This document shows positions 1-6,553 of a DNA stretch of 13,747 bases, one piece after another (the first letter of the stretch is position 1; each line of letters begins with the position of its first letter). The DNA is from Pseudomonadota bacterium. Lineage in GTDB: Bacteria; Pseudomonadota; Alphaproteobacteria; Caulobacterales; Caulobacteraceae. Position numbers and translations under genes: made by a program. The DNA lies in the NCBI GenBank assembly GCA_023390245.1, contig JAEWDF010000129.1, positions 1 through 13,747 of the forward strand, in the 5' to 3' direction. The notes below the pieces were generated by a model. The model worked only from the letters and a program-made list of their open reading frames with translations, ran no database searches and was not told the DNA's origin.

Positions 1-527
1 GGAGCCAGGCCAGCCGCGCGATAGCCGAAGCTGTTGATCCGGGTGATGTCCACCGCGTAGCGCTGCTCGCGGTGAGATGAGTGATGGTTGAGCAAGCTGA
101 TCCCACCGCCTTGGCCAATCATGAATCTGCCGTCGCTAAGCGGAAACGCTACCTCGCGAGCGTCGGGCGGCGGGACGAGCCCGTATAGAACATAGCAAAG
201 CGCGCTCCCAAACAGTGCAAGCGAGGCTACGGCAGCCCACTGCTGCCGAATTGCTCGTGGATTCCTTAACGTCCACGGTCGGGACATGTGCGTTCTCAGC
301 GACCAGAGCACAGCGCCGAGAAATACGGCCATGAGTATGAAGCGCATGTAGTATCCTGCCATATCCCAGCGTCCGACAAGGAAAACGAGAGCAACTAAGA
401 CGGAAGATTGCGCAACATGTATTAGCCAAGCGCCCTTCGTCGGCACGTCAAGCCGCGCAACACGCCATGAACACATTAGCGGCATCCCGATGCAGACGAT
501 GAGTAGCACGAGTACGATGAAGAACAT
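1..527 (-). CDS. Multi-pass membrane protein with probable M23-like peptidase domain (partial)
   Basis: The reading frame is open from an ATG at 527 to the window edge: 175 complete codons, with the C-terminal part outside. A good ribosome site (GAAGGAG) lies 5-6 bases before the start. Residues about 2-18, 35-52, 60-77 and 98-117 are hydrophobic and look like four membrane segments. After them comes an extracytoplasmic stretch with GQGGGISLLNHH (about 138-149) and HREQRYAVDI (152-161). I recognise this layout from the start of membrane-anchored M23-family metallopeptidase-like proteins, where a QRYAxD motif precedes the zinc-binding part. The catalytic residues would lie beyond the edge, so activity cannot be judged. 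It is transcribed away from the riboswitch operon and no functional link is visible. Coding status is fairly sure; the family is moderately sure. Confidence 0.62.
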   Translation of the reverse strand, partial: MFFIVLVLLIVCIGMPLMCSWRVARLDVPTKGAWLIHVAQSSVLVALVFLVGRWDMAGYYMRFILMAVFLGAVLWSLRTHMSRPWTLRNPRAIRQQWAAVASLALFGSALCYVLYGLVPPPDAREVAFPLSDGRFMIGQGGGISLLNHHSSHREQRYAVDITRINSFGYRAAGLA

Positions 528-800
528 TGGGGCTCCTTCGACGTTCTCGCTACGACATGGATGGGGCGAGAGAGCGGCACAAACATCTTGGCGGCCCCAC
601 ATGATCAGCAACCATGGCCAGATTGTCATTGTGAAGAGCCGCCGGATGCCGTCATCCGCCTATTGACGAAGAAGTTAAAGCCATTCCGCTTTGGGCGGAC
701 TGCAGCCTTGGCTCAAGTGCGCCAACAGGAGACATTAGAAGTCCCAATCCTCATATTCCCAAGAACACCTTGCCAATGGAGTAGACCGAGCCCGATGAGG
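528..800. other. Intergenic region without a recognisable gene
   Basis: This lies between the outward-facing membrane protein and the riboswitch promoter. An open frame of about 98 codons crosses 561-857 on the plus strand, but it has no convincing ribosome site, shows no family resemblance and runs into the riboswitch. I see no RNA gene or clear repeat. It should hold the promoter of the minus-strand gene, which I cannot place. Confidence 0.5.
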
Positions 801-829
801 CTTGACAGGCCGAAGAAGCCAGATAGGGT
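801..829 (+). promoter_or_regulatory. Probable sigma-70 promoter of the cobalamin riboswitch operon
   Basis: CTTGACA at 801-807 matches the alphaproteobacterial -35 hexamer. A weaker -10 candidate, TAGGGT, lies at 824-829 with 17 bases between CTTGAC and it. Transcription would start near 836, just before the conserved part of the riboswitch, which supports the assignment. The -10 is poor. Confidence 0.45.
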
Positions 830-831
830 CT

Positions 832-1003
832 GGCCGTTACGGTTCTTCTGTCGATGACGGAAGCTAAGAGGGAATCCGGTGTGAACCCGGAGCTGTCCCG
901 CAACTGTGAGCGGTGAGCCGTTCGTCCATTCATGTCACTGGTAGCAATGCCGGGAAGACAGACGAATTGGCCTCGACCCGCAAGCCAGGAGACCTGCCTA
1001 ACA
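832..1003 (+). promoter_or_regulatory. Cobalamin (B12) riboswitch aptamer
   Basis: The leader carries the ordered conserved blocks of the cobalamin riboswitch: GGAATCCGGTGTGAACCCGG (871-890), GAGCTGTCCCGCAACTGTGA (890-909), CACTGG followed by TGCCGGGAAG (about 936-957), GACCCGCAAG (975-984), and the B12 box AAGCCAGGAGACCTGCC (982-998). In this class adenosylcobalamin binding lowers expression of downstream B12-synthesis or cobalt-transport genes. The first gene downstream starts about 100 bases later. The outer ends (P1 stem) are approximate because I could not fold the RNA. Confidence 0.95.
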
Positions 1004-1017
1004 GCGTGAAATTCCGT

Positions 1018-1083
1018 GGTCGGGGTGTGCCACAGGAATGATGGTGCTGTCAGGTCTGTTGGCCCGACCGCACTTTCATTTTT
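1018..1083 (+). terminator. Candidate expression-platform terminator of the riboswitch
   Basis: GGTCGGG (1018-1024) can pair with CCCGACC (1063-1069). Inside it, GCCACAG (1029-1035) can pair with CTGTTGGC (1056-1063) with one bulge. A T-rich stretch (TTTCATTTTT, 1074-1083) follows. This is the form expected of a riboswitch-controlled Rho-independent terminator upstream of the first gene. The alternative antiterminator pairing was not worked out. Confidence 0.5.
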
Positions 1084-1106
1084 GCTGCCTCCTCATGTCT
1101 TGAGCT

Positions 1107-1922
1107 GTGGCAGTGAGTGAAGTACCCATCCTATACAATGCGATGACCAACCGGCAGGCGATCTTGCTGATCGCAAAGTCGGCGTTCGCGGCCGCCCCCC
1201 ATCTTGAGATGCAGCGCCTTGCCCATCTCATGGCAGAACAGCAGCCGAGCAAGGTGGTGCGCTTCGCGTTTACGGAGCAGGGTACACCGTCGCTCTGGGA
1301 AGAATTGTCCGATCTCCTGGGCGCAGATGTCGAGAGCATCGTCATCGTTCCGCTCGTACTGCCGATGGAGCCCAGCTTCCGTAACTGGCTGACTAGATCG
1401 CTGAAACGATGGAAGTTCACGGACAATCGGCCTTGGCCAACGGTATCCATTTCCAACCACATTGCATCCAGCAGATTCATGCAGGACCTGCTCGCCGACC
1501 TCGTGCAGACGTCGAATGAGATCGATCTTGCATCCTTGCGATCAGGTGCGACCGAAGGGGCGCTTGTTCCTGTCCAGAAGCGCCGCGTTCTCGTCTGCGC
1601 AGGCGGGGCATGCAACTCGGCGGGTGCCGACACCATCTGGAACCACCTTCGTAACCAGCAGGAACGCCGGAAACTTCGCGTCACTGGGGACGGTACAATG
1701 ACCGCGAAATCGACCTGTCTTGGTCCCTGCAATCTTGCGCCTGTTCTTCAGGTCTTTCCAGAAGGCACCTACTACGGCGGCGTTACGGAGACTGCTGTCG
1801 ACCGCATAATTACCGAACACCTGCTCGGCGGCACTATCGTCGAGGAGTTTGCCTATCACCCTACTGGCCGCAAACAGCGCCTCCGAAGAACTTTCGAAGA
1901 CAATCAAGGAGAAAGATCGTGA
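1107..1922 (+). CDS. CbiX-like/[2Fe-2S] thioredoxin-like ferredoxin fusion protein
   Basis: The protein has 271 aa. Residues about 18-100 resemble one repeat of the CbiX/sirohydrochlorin chelatase fold (AILLIAKSAF, then TEQGTPSLWEELSDLLGA and VESIVIVPLVLP). The histidines expected in the family's first-strand GHGS motif and in the later LxxGxH motif are absent. Residues about 158-245 form a thioredoxin-like [2Fe-2S] ferredoxin: Cys164 and Cys169 (CAGGAC), then Cys204 and Cys208 (CLGPC), with the usual GGVT near 224. It is the first gene after the B12 riboswitch and overlaps the binding-protein gene by four bases (GTGA). A role in cobalt or corrinoid metabolism or electron transfer is inferred; the exact reaction is unknown. 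The start is uncertain: GTG at 1107 has a weak ribosome site, and GTG 1113 or ATG 1143 would keep both domains. Confidence 0.85.
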   Translation: MAVSEVPILYNAMTNRQAILLIAKSAFAAAPHLEMQRLAHLMAEQQPSKVVRFAFTEQGTPSLWEELSDLLGADVESIVIVPLVLPMEPSFRNWLTRSLKRWKFTDNRPWPTVSISNHIASSRFMQDLLADLVQTSNEIDLASLRSGATEGALVPVQKRRVLVCAGGACNSAGADTIWNHLRNQQERRKLRVTGDGTMTAKSTCLGPCNLAPVLQVFPEGTYYGGVTETAVDRIITEHLLGGTIVEEFAYHPTGRKQRLRRTFEDNQGERS

Positions 1923-3409
1923 AACTCAATCTCAGCAGCCTGGTCGCCGCCGCGATGCTCGCATCCGCAGCTTCCTCCGATCAGGCGGTCGCGGCGGATG
2001 CCATTCGCGTAGGCGCAACCTTCCTCGCCTCCGGCATCGATCCTGCCAAGGGATCGAACGGATGGGCGTTGACCAGTCACGGCGTCGGCGAGAACCTGTT
2101 CTCCGTCGACAAGGATGGCAACCTCAAGCCCGAACTCGCAGAGAAGGCGACCCGAACGGGCGATCTAACTTGGACGATTACCCTGAAATCCGGCCGCATG
2201 TTCTCAGATGGAACTCCCGTCACGGCAAAGGCTCTCGCGGCGGGATTTGAGAATACCGTTGCAAACAACAAGGCAGCACTGGCGACTGGCGGGAAGCTCA
2301 CGTTCGATGCCATGGACGACCAAACCCTCAAGGTCACGACCGAAACGCCCGTCCCCCTGATCCAGTCGCTCTTTGCGGAATGGCCACTCATTGCATACAA
2401 GCCGACAGTAAGTGAAACCGCCGTCTTCACCGGTCCGTATCAAATCGCCGATTTCAAGGCGGATTCCGGCGTGACCCTGCAGCCCAACGCCCACTTCCCG
2501 GGTGCGGACAAGCGTTCGACGGTGATGTATCGGAAGTTCGGTGATGCTCAAACTCTCGCCCTTGCATTGGAGGCCGGTGAACTCGATCTTGCCTTCGGCC
2601 TTCCTTCTGAAGTGATCGCACGACTGAAAACGAGCCCCAACCTCACCATCAAATCCTTCCCAGTCGGCTACCAGTATCTGGCGTTCTTCAATACATCCCG
2701 TCCGTTGCTATCCGACGCCAAGGTACGCAAAGCCATCGATTTCGCACTGGACCGCAGCCAACTTGCAGCAGCCATAAACGGCGGAACTCCGGCCACAGGA
2801 GCCTATGCACCGTACTTCCCGTTCGCGGCCAAGGAGCCTCGGCAGACGGACCTCGCCAAGGCCACAGAGTTGCTCGACCAGGCCGGGTGGACCAGTGACA
2901 ATGGCGGCATTCGCCGCAAAGATGGCAAGGAGTTGCGCTTGCTGACAACTGCCTATCCGCAGCGTCCGGACCTTGTCACCATGTTACCTGTGGTCAAAGC
3001 ACAGCTCGCAAAGGTCGGAATCGCCATTGATACCCAGGTTGTGGAAAACGCTTCGCAGGTTGCAGCGGCCGGTGATTTCGACATCGCACTTTGGGCACAG
3101 CATACCGCGCCTAGCGGCGATCCGGCCTTCTTCCTGAATTCGATGCTGCGGAGTGGCGCATCGCTCAACTATGCGAAGTATGCTTCGCCCGATTTCGACG
3201 CCATCCTCGACCGTTTCAGCGAGGAAGGTGACGCCGCAAACCGGGTTTCCATTGCCTTGGATGCCCAGAAGAAGTTGTTCGAGGACGTGCCGGTCTCCTT
3301 TCTCGTTTCACCTGTCTGGTACGTCGGGTTGTCGAAGAAGCTAGCAAAGTATGAACCCTGGGGTTCGGATTACCATGTTCTGCGAACTGATATCGGCGAG
3401 GCCCGCTAG
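1919..3409 (+). CDS. ABC transporter substrate-binding protein, peptide/nickel (NikA/DppA, SBP_bac_5) type; probable cobalt uptake
   Basis: The gene starts at GTG 1919, six bases after AAGGAG and overlapping the upstream stop. The 496-aa product has a signal peptide (KLNLSS, a hydrophobic Ala-rich core, likely cleavage after VAA at 26). It then follows the family-5 binding protein pattern: an early VGENLFSVDKDGNLKPELAEK block (about 56-76), WTITLKSGRMFSDGTPVTA (84-102), FNTSRPLLSDAKVRKAIDFALDR in the middle, and the usual C-terminal lobe. Its length suits a Ni/Co/peptide receptor. Family members bind peptides, nickel chelates, haem or opines. The B12 riboswitch upstream favours cobalt or a corrinoid-related ligand here, which is inference. 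It acts in the periplasm with the two permeases that follow. Confidence 0.9.
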   Translation: MKLNLSSLVAAAMLASAASSDQAVAADAIRVGATFLASGIDPAKGSNGWALTSHGVGENLFSVDKDGNLKPELAEKATRTGDLTWTITLKSGRMFSDGTPVTAKALAAGFENTVANNKAALATGGKLTFDAMDDQTLKVTTETPVPLIQSLFAEWPLIAYKPTVSETAVFTGPYQIADFKADSGVTLQPNAHFPGADKRSTVMYRKFGDAQTLALALEAGELDLAFGLPSEVIARLKTSPNLTIKSFPVGYQYLAFFNTSRPLLSDAKVRKAIDFALDRSQLAAAINGGTPATGAYAPYFPFAAKEPRQTDLAKATELLDQAGWTSDNGGIRRKDGKELRLLTTAYPQRPDLVTMLPVVKAQLAKVGIAIDTQVVENASQVAAAGDFDIALWAQHTAPSGDPAFFLNSMLRSGASLNYAKYASPDFDAILDRFSEEGDAANRVSIALDAQKKLFEDVPVSFLVSPVWYVGLSKKLAKYEPWGSDYHVLRTDIGEAR

Positions 3410-3417
3410 GAAATCAA

Positions 3418-4335
3418 ATGGTGGAACTGGCACAGTATAGCGCTCGGTCTCTACTGGGCTTGCTGGCAATTTCCTTTGTCGCTTTCGTCGTCATCACGAT
3501 GATGCCCGCAGACCCCGTCACAATCGCTATCCAGACCTGGAACCTGCCCGCGACGGATGACACCGTCGCGGCTCTACGGGCGGAATGGGGGCTGGATCGT
3601 CCCGTTCTTGTCCGTTACTTCAACTGGCTCGGAAATTTTGTGATCGGAGATTGGGGTCGTTCCTTTCGCACAGGCGAGCCTATAATCCACGAGTTCATCA
3701 CGCGCGTGCCCACTTCCTTGTCCCTTGGACTTGCAGGACTGGTGATCGCAATCTGCTTGGCCGTGCCGCTGGGTTTCTTTTCGGCCGCGAAACCCGGTGG
3801 TGCTGCCGATAGCTTCAGTCGGTTACTCTCGATATTCGTTCAGGCCGTACCGGGCTTCTGGCTTGGCCTGATCTTATTGTGGGTGTTGGGCGTGCACCTG
3901 CGCTGGGTCAGACCTTTCGCCAATGATTGGGCTTCGATCATCCTGCCGATCCTGCTAATAGCCTTGCATTCTGTCGCCGTTCTGGCGCGCGTCTATCGTT
4001 GCGATCTGCTCGACACGGCTTCACAACCACACTTTCGGACAGCGCTCGCCAAGGGACTCTCCGAGCGACAGGCGCTTTGGCGGCATGGGCATCGCAGTGC
4101 GCTTTATTCCATGCTTTCAGCAGTCCGCGCCGAAGCAGGATGGGTTATCGGCAGTACCGCAACCATGGAAATCCTGTTCGGCCTTTCCGGCATCAGCCAA
4201 TTCCTTGTCCAGAGCATAGCCGCACGCGACCAGATGGTGTTGCAGGCCTATGTTGTGGTGGCGGCGCTCTGGATGTTGATCTTGAGTGCTTCCGCATCGT
4301 TCTGCATGCGCCTTCTGGACCCTCGGATAGCATGA
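3418..4335 (+). CDS. ABC transporter permease, DppB/NikB type
   Basis: ATG 3418 follows the upstream stop by eight bases, with AGGAAA as ribosome site. The 305-aa product has an N-terminal membrane helix (about 11-29), the family motif MMPADPV and the EWGLDRPVLVRYFNWLGNFVIGDWGRS block (56-82 region). About five further membrane segments follow. A cytoplasmic EAA-like loop (about 207-229, RTALAKGLSERQALWRHGHR) would contact an ATPase, and the protein ends in the typical LDPRIA. It pairs with the next permease, overlapping it by four bases (ATGA). Length and motif order are those of DppB/NikB proteins. The substrate is not shown by the sequence; the operon's riboswitch suggests cobalt. Confidence 0.9.
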   Translation: MVELAQYSARSLLGLLAISFVAFVVITMMPADPVTIAIQTWNLPATDDTVAALRAEWGLDRPVLVRYFNWLGNFVIGDWGRSFRTGEPIIHEFITRVPTSLSLGLAGLVIAICLAVPLGFFSAAKPGGAADSFSRLLSIFVQAVPGFWLGLILLWVLGVHLRWVRPFANDWASIILPILLIALHSVAVLARVYRCDLLDTASQPHFRTALAKGLSERQALWRHGHRSALYSMLSAVRAEAGWVIGSTATMEILFGLSGISQFLVQSIAARDQMVLQAYVVVAALWMLILSASASFCMRLLDPRIA

Positions 4336-5093
4336 GAACAACGCATGCTGTCTTGATAGCAGTGGTGGCTCTGCTTGCCATCGGCGGCCTGTGGCAGCCG
4401 CACGATCCCGACGCAGTTGATATCCTTGCGCGACACTCCGGAATGACCTTCGAGCATCCTCTGGGCACGGATCATCTGGGACGCGATCTGCTATCTCGCA
4501 TCATGGTAGGTGGGTGGCGAACGGGTTTCGTCATCGTTATGGTCGGCCTGATCGGGTTCACTATCGGCGGAACGCTCGGAACGACCGCTGCCGTCCTCGA
4601 CGGCTGGCAGGAAGCTCTCATACTTCGAGCCTGCGAATTTTTCATCATGGTGCCGACCTTGGTGGTGGCACTCACCGCTGCGGCAGTGTTCGGCCTCTCT
4701 CCGATCAGTGCCGGGATTGCGCTCGGGCTTGCGGGCGTCGGGCCTCACGCCCTCCTCGCTCACTCACTGACCAAACGGGTGCTGGCCCAGCCCTTCATGA
4801 TGGCAACGAAAAGCCTGGGGATTTCCGCTGCAAATACGATTATTCGGCATCTTTTGCCTAACAGCCTGCCATTGATGTTCGCCTATTCTGCAAATCAAGC
4901 CGGGCTTGCAGTGGTTTCATATGCCTCACTGGCATTCATTGGTCTTGGCGCTGATCCAACCAAGCCCGACTGGGGCTCGATGTTGTTCGAATACCGCGTG
5001 TTCATATTCGATCATCCGATGCTGATAATCTGGCCAGGCGTAGCAATCGCAGCCGTTGTCACAGTGCTGAACTGGAGCTTCAAGGATTCTTAG
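4332..5093 (+). CDS. ABC transporter permease, DppC/NikC type, probably C-terminally frameshifted
   Basis: ATG 4332 overlaps the previous stop (ATGA); the same frame is open further upstream, but that part is inside the previous gene. The 253-aa product carries the DppC signature HPLGTDHLGRDLLSR (42-56), an EAA-type loop (about 155-180, MMATKSLGISAANTIIRHLLPN) and five to six hydrophobic segments. It ends abruptly with NWSFKDS, whereas family members usually continue with a further stretch ending in LDPR or similar. Reading on in another frame from about 5087 gives FLDAREPADTKWTRRLWK up to a stop at 5143, as expected if one T was lost from a T run at 5087-5088. The truncation is small and may be tolerated. 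Confidence 0.85.
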   Translation: MRTTHAVLIAVVALLAIGGLWQPHDPDAVDILARHSGMTFEHPLGTDHLGRDLLSRIMVGGWRTGFVIVMVGLIGFTIGGTLGTTAAVLDGWQEALILRACEFFIMVPTLVVALTAAAVFGLSPISAGIALGLAGVGPHALLAHSLTKRVLAQPFMMATKSLGISAANTIIRHLLPNSLPLMFAYSANQAGLAVVSYASLAFIGLGADPTKPDWGSMLFEYRVFIFDHPMLIIWPGVAIAAVVTVLNWSFKDS

Positions 5094-5118
5094 ATGCTCG
5101 TGAGCCTGCCGACACGAA

Positions 5119-5181
5119 ATGGACGAGACGATTATGGAAGTAGACGTCTGCAAATCCCGGATGGATCAGGGGGCGGTCTGA
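5119..5181 (+). pseudogene. Possible remnant start of a missing ABC ATPase gene
   Basis: A 20-codon ORF begins MDETIMEVDV, the kind of opening seen in DppD/NikD ATPases, and lies where such a gene would overlap the end of the NikC-type permease. After about ten residues it no longer resembles an ATPase and stops at 5179-5181. No Walker A, signature or Walker B sequence exists between here and 5458. The resemblance is short and may be chance. Confidence 0.22.
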
Positions 5182-5430
5182 TGACTGCTTTGGGCCGAAG
5201 GCCGTCATGATGCCGTGCGCCAACACCGGACATGAGGTGGGTGGCAGCTACCACGCTCCGGACGAGCGACCCTATTGCAGTTCGCCACGATCCGCGTCAG
5301 CATGAAGAAGACAAAGGGCGACAGCAGGAAAGCTACGACGTAGCCTCAAGTCCGAAAGGACAACGTGACGCTCCTGTGCTCCGCAACTCTTCTTCCTGTC
5401 ACATCGCTGTCATCGCCCGTCGCTATGAGG
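5182..5430. other. Intergenic region, possibly eroded sequence
   Basis: This separates the cobalt-type transporter from the lacI-type operon. No complete gene with a ribosome site is evident on either strand. A short hydrophobic minus-strand reading (5345 to 5205, containing AFLLSPFVFFMLTRI) looks like a single membrane helix and could be a permease fragment, but it has no start and no identifiable family. The promoter of the downstream operon must lie at its right end; I could not place its hexamers. Confidence 0.4.
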
Positions 5431-5446
5431 ATGGAAACGTTTCCAT
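5431..5446. promoter_or_regulatory. LacI-family operator (perfect 16-bp palindrome)
   Basis: ATGGAAACGTTTCCAT is a perfect inverted repeat with the central CG and the AAACGTTT-like core common to LacI/GalR-family operators. It ends 12 bases before the start codon of the LacI-type regulator. The most likely reading is that the regulator represses its own operon by binding here, over or just after the promoter. Confidence 0.85.
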
Positions 5447-5458
5447 GGCAGGCGGTCG

Positions 5459-6553
5459 ATGCAGCACAAAGCCATCACAATTCGCGACGTCGCCCATGCG
5501 GCAGGTTGCAGCGTAGCCACCGCCAGCCGCGTGCTCAACAATTCAGGCCCTGTCAGTTCTGGCGCACGCGAACGCGTGGAGAGTGCTGCACGTCACCTGG
5601 GGTTCAGTTTCAATGCCATAGGGCGCGCCTTGCAGAGCCGCCGGACCAAGACCATCGGATGCCTTGTGCCCTCCCTGGCCAATCCCGTCTTCGCTGAAGC
5701 CGTTCAGGGAGCTCAGGAGGTGGTGGGCGCTGCCGGCTACCAGCTTCTGCTCGTCGCTTCCAACTATGATCAGGTTCGCGACAATGACCTGATCAACACG
5801 TTGGTCGCCAGCAATGTCGATGGTGTGATCGCGACGATGATCAAGCCTGCCGATAGTATCGCTCTCCGGCAACTTCGCGCGCGCGGTATCCCGCTCACCT
5901 TGATGTTTCATGATCCGCAAGAGGGCTTCTGTTCTTCCTATGTAGACAACGCCGAAGCTGCCCGTGAAGTAGCACGGCAGTTCGCGAGGATCGGCCATAG
6001 AAACACCGGCTTCATTGCGCTCCGCTTCTCCACATCCGACCGCTCTCAGGCACGCTATGCCGGGTTCCTGGCGGAATGTCGGGCACTTGGTCTTCCTGAA
6101 CCGTTGCTTCTGGAACTGAGTGAAAGCGACGCACGCAATCCAGAGCGTCTGGTTTCGATCCTGCAGAACAACCGCAACCTGTCGGCTGTGTTCGTTTCAA
6201 ACGATCTCCTTGCGATCGCCGTTCAGAAGGCTGCGCGGCTACTCGGCTGGCGGGTCCCGCAAGACCTTTCGATCGCCGGTTTCGATGGCATCGACATCGG
6301 CCTCCTGCTCGATCAGCCACTGGCCACCATCGAGACCTTGCCTGAGGCAATGGGCAGGCAGGCAGCAAGGCTGCTGCTCGAGGCCATCAGCGGCGCGGAG
6401 GTGGTGCAGCCGCCGCCTCTGCCGTTTAGATTTCGGGCCGGTGCCACATTGGCTCCACCCGCCCGGAAAACTGCGACGACGGCCAAGGCTGTCACCCGAC
6501 CGTCGTCTGTCCACCCTGCTCAAGTTCCAGCTCAAACAAGGACGAACCGATGA
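5459..6553 (+). CDS. LacI/GalR-family transcriptional regulator
   Basis: The 364-aa protein has the LacI helix-turn-helix at residues 6-27 (ITIRDVAHAAGCSVATASRV...), the hinge helix around 53-60 (AIGRALQS) and a periplasmic-binding-protein-like effector domain (about 65-335). That domain includes VPSLANPVF, DGVIATM, SNDLLAIA and the family hallmark IAGFDGID. ATG 5459 is preceded by AGGCGG. The last 30 residues are a Pro/Thr/Ala-rich, probably disordered tail, longer than usual. It is the first gene of the operon, sits under a palindromic operator and overlaps the binding-protein gene by ATGA. It is therefore probably an autoregulated local repressor whose inducer is the transported compound or a product of it. 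Confidence 0.93.
   Translation: MQHKAITIRDVAHAAGCSVATASRVLNNSGPVSSGARERVESAARHLGFSFNAIGRALQSRRTKTIGCLVPSLANPVFAEAVQGAQEVVGAAGYQLLLVASNYDQVRDNDLINTLVASNVDGVIATMIKPADSIALRQLRARGIPLTLMFHDPQEGFCSSYVDNAEAAREVARQFARIGHRNTGFIALRFSTSDRSQARYAGFLAECRALGLPEPLLLELSESDARNPERLVSILQNNRNLSAVFVSNDLLAIAVQKAARLLGWRVPQDLSIAGFDGIDIGLLLDQPLATIETLPEAMGRQAARLLLEAISGAEVVQPPPLPFRFRAGATLAPPARKTATTAKAVTRPSSVHPAQVPAQTRTNR

Noticed and set aside
136..429. Minus-strand ORF of 97 codons
   Set aside because: It is another frame of the edge-truncated membrane protein, which has the better ribosome site and coherent membrane segments.
713..852. Minus-strand hydrophobic reading containing GFFGLSSLIGLGLLHWQGVLG
   Set aside because: It looks membrane-like but has no good start and overlaps the riboswitch and its promoter; probably chance.
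561..857. Plus-strand ORF of 98 codons upstream of and into the riboswitch
   Set aside because: It has no ribosome site or family resemblance, and it runs through the operon promoter and the first bases of the riboswitch.
3927..4331. Upstream extension of the NikC-type permease frame
   Set aside because: This stretch lies inside the NikB-type gene; the ATGA overlap at 4332 and the family length favour the later start.
5205..5345. Minus-strand hydrophobic reading containing AFLLSPFVFFMLTRI, perhaps a permease fragment
   Set aside because: Only one helix, no start or ribosome site, and no recognisable family; not enough to call a pseudogene.
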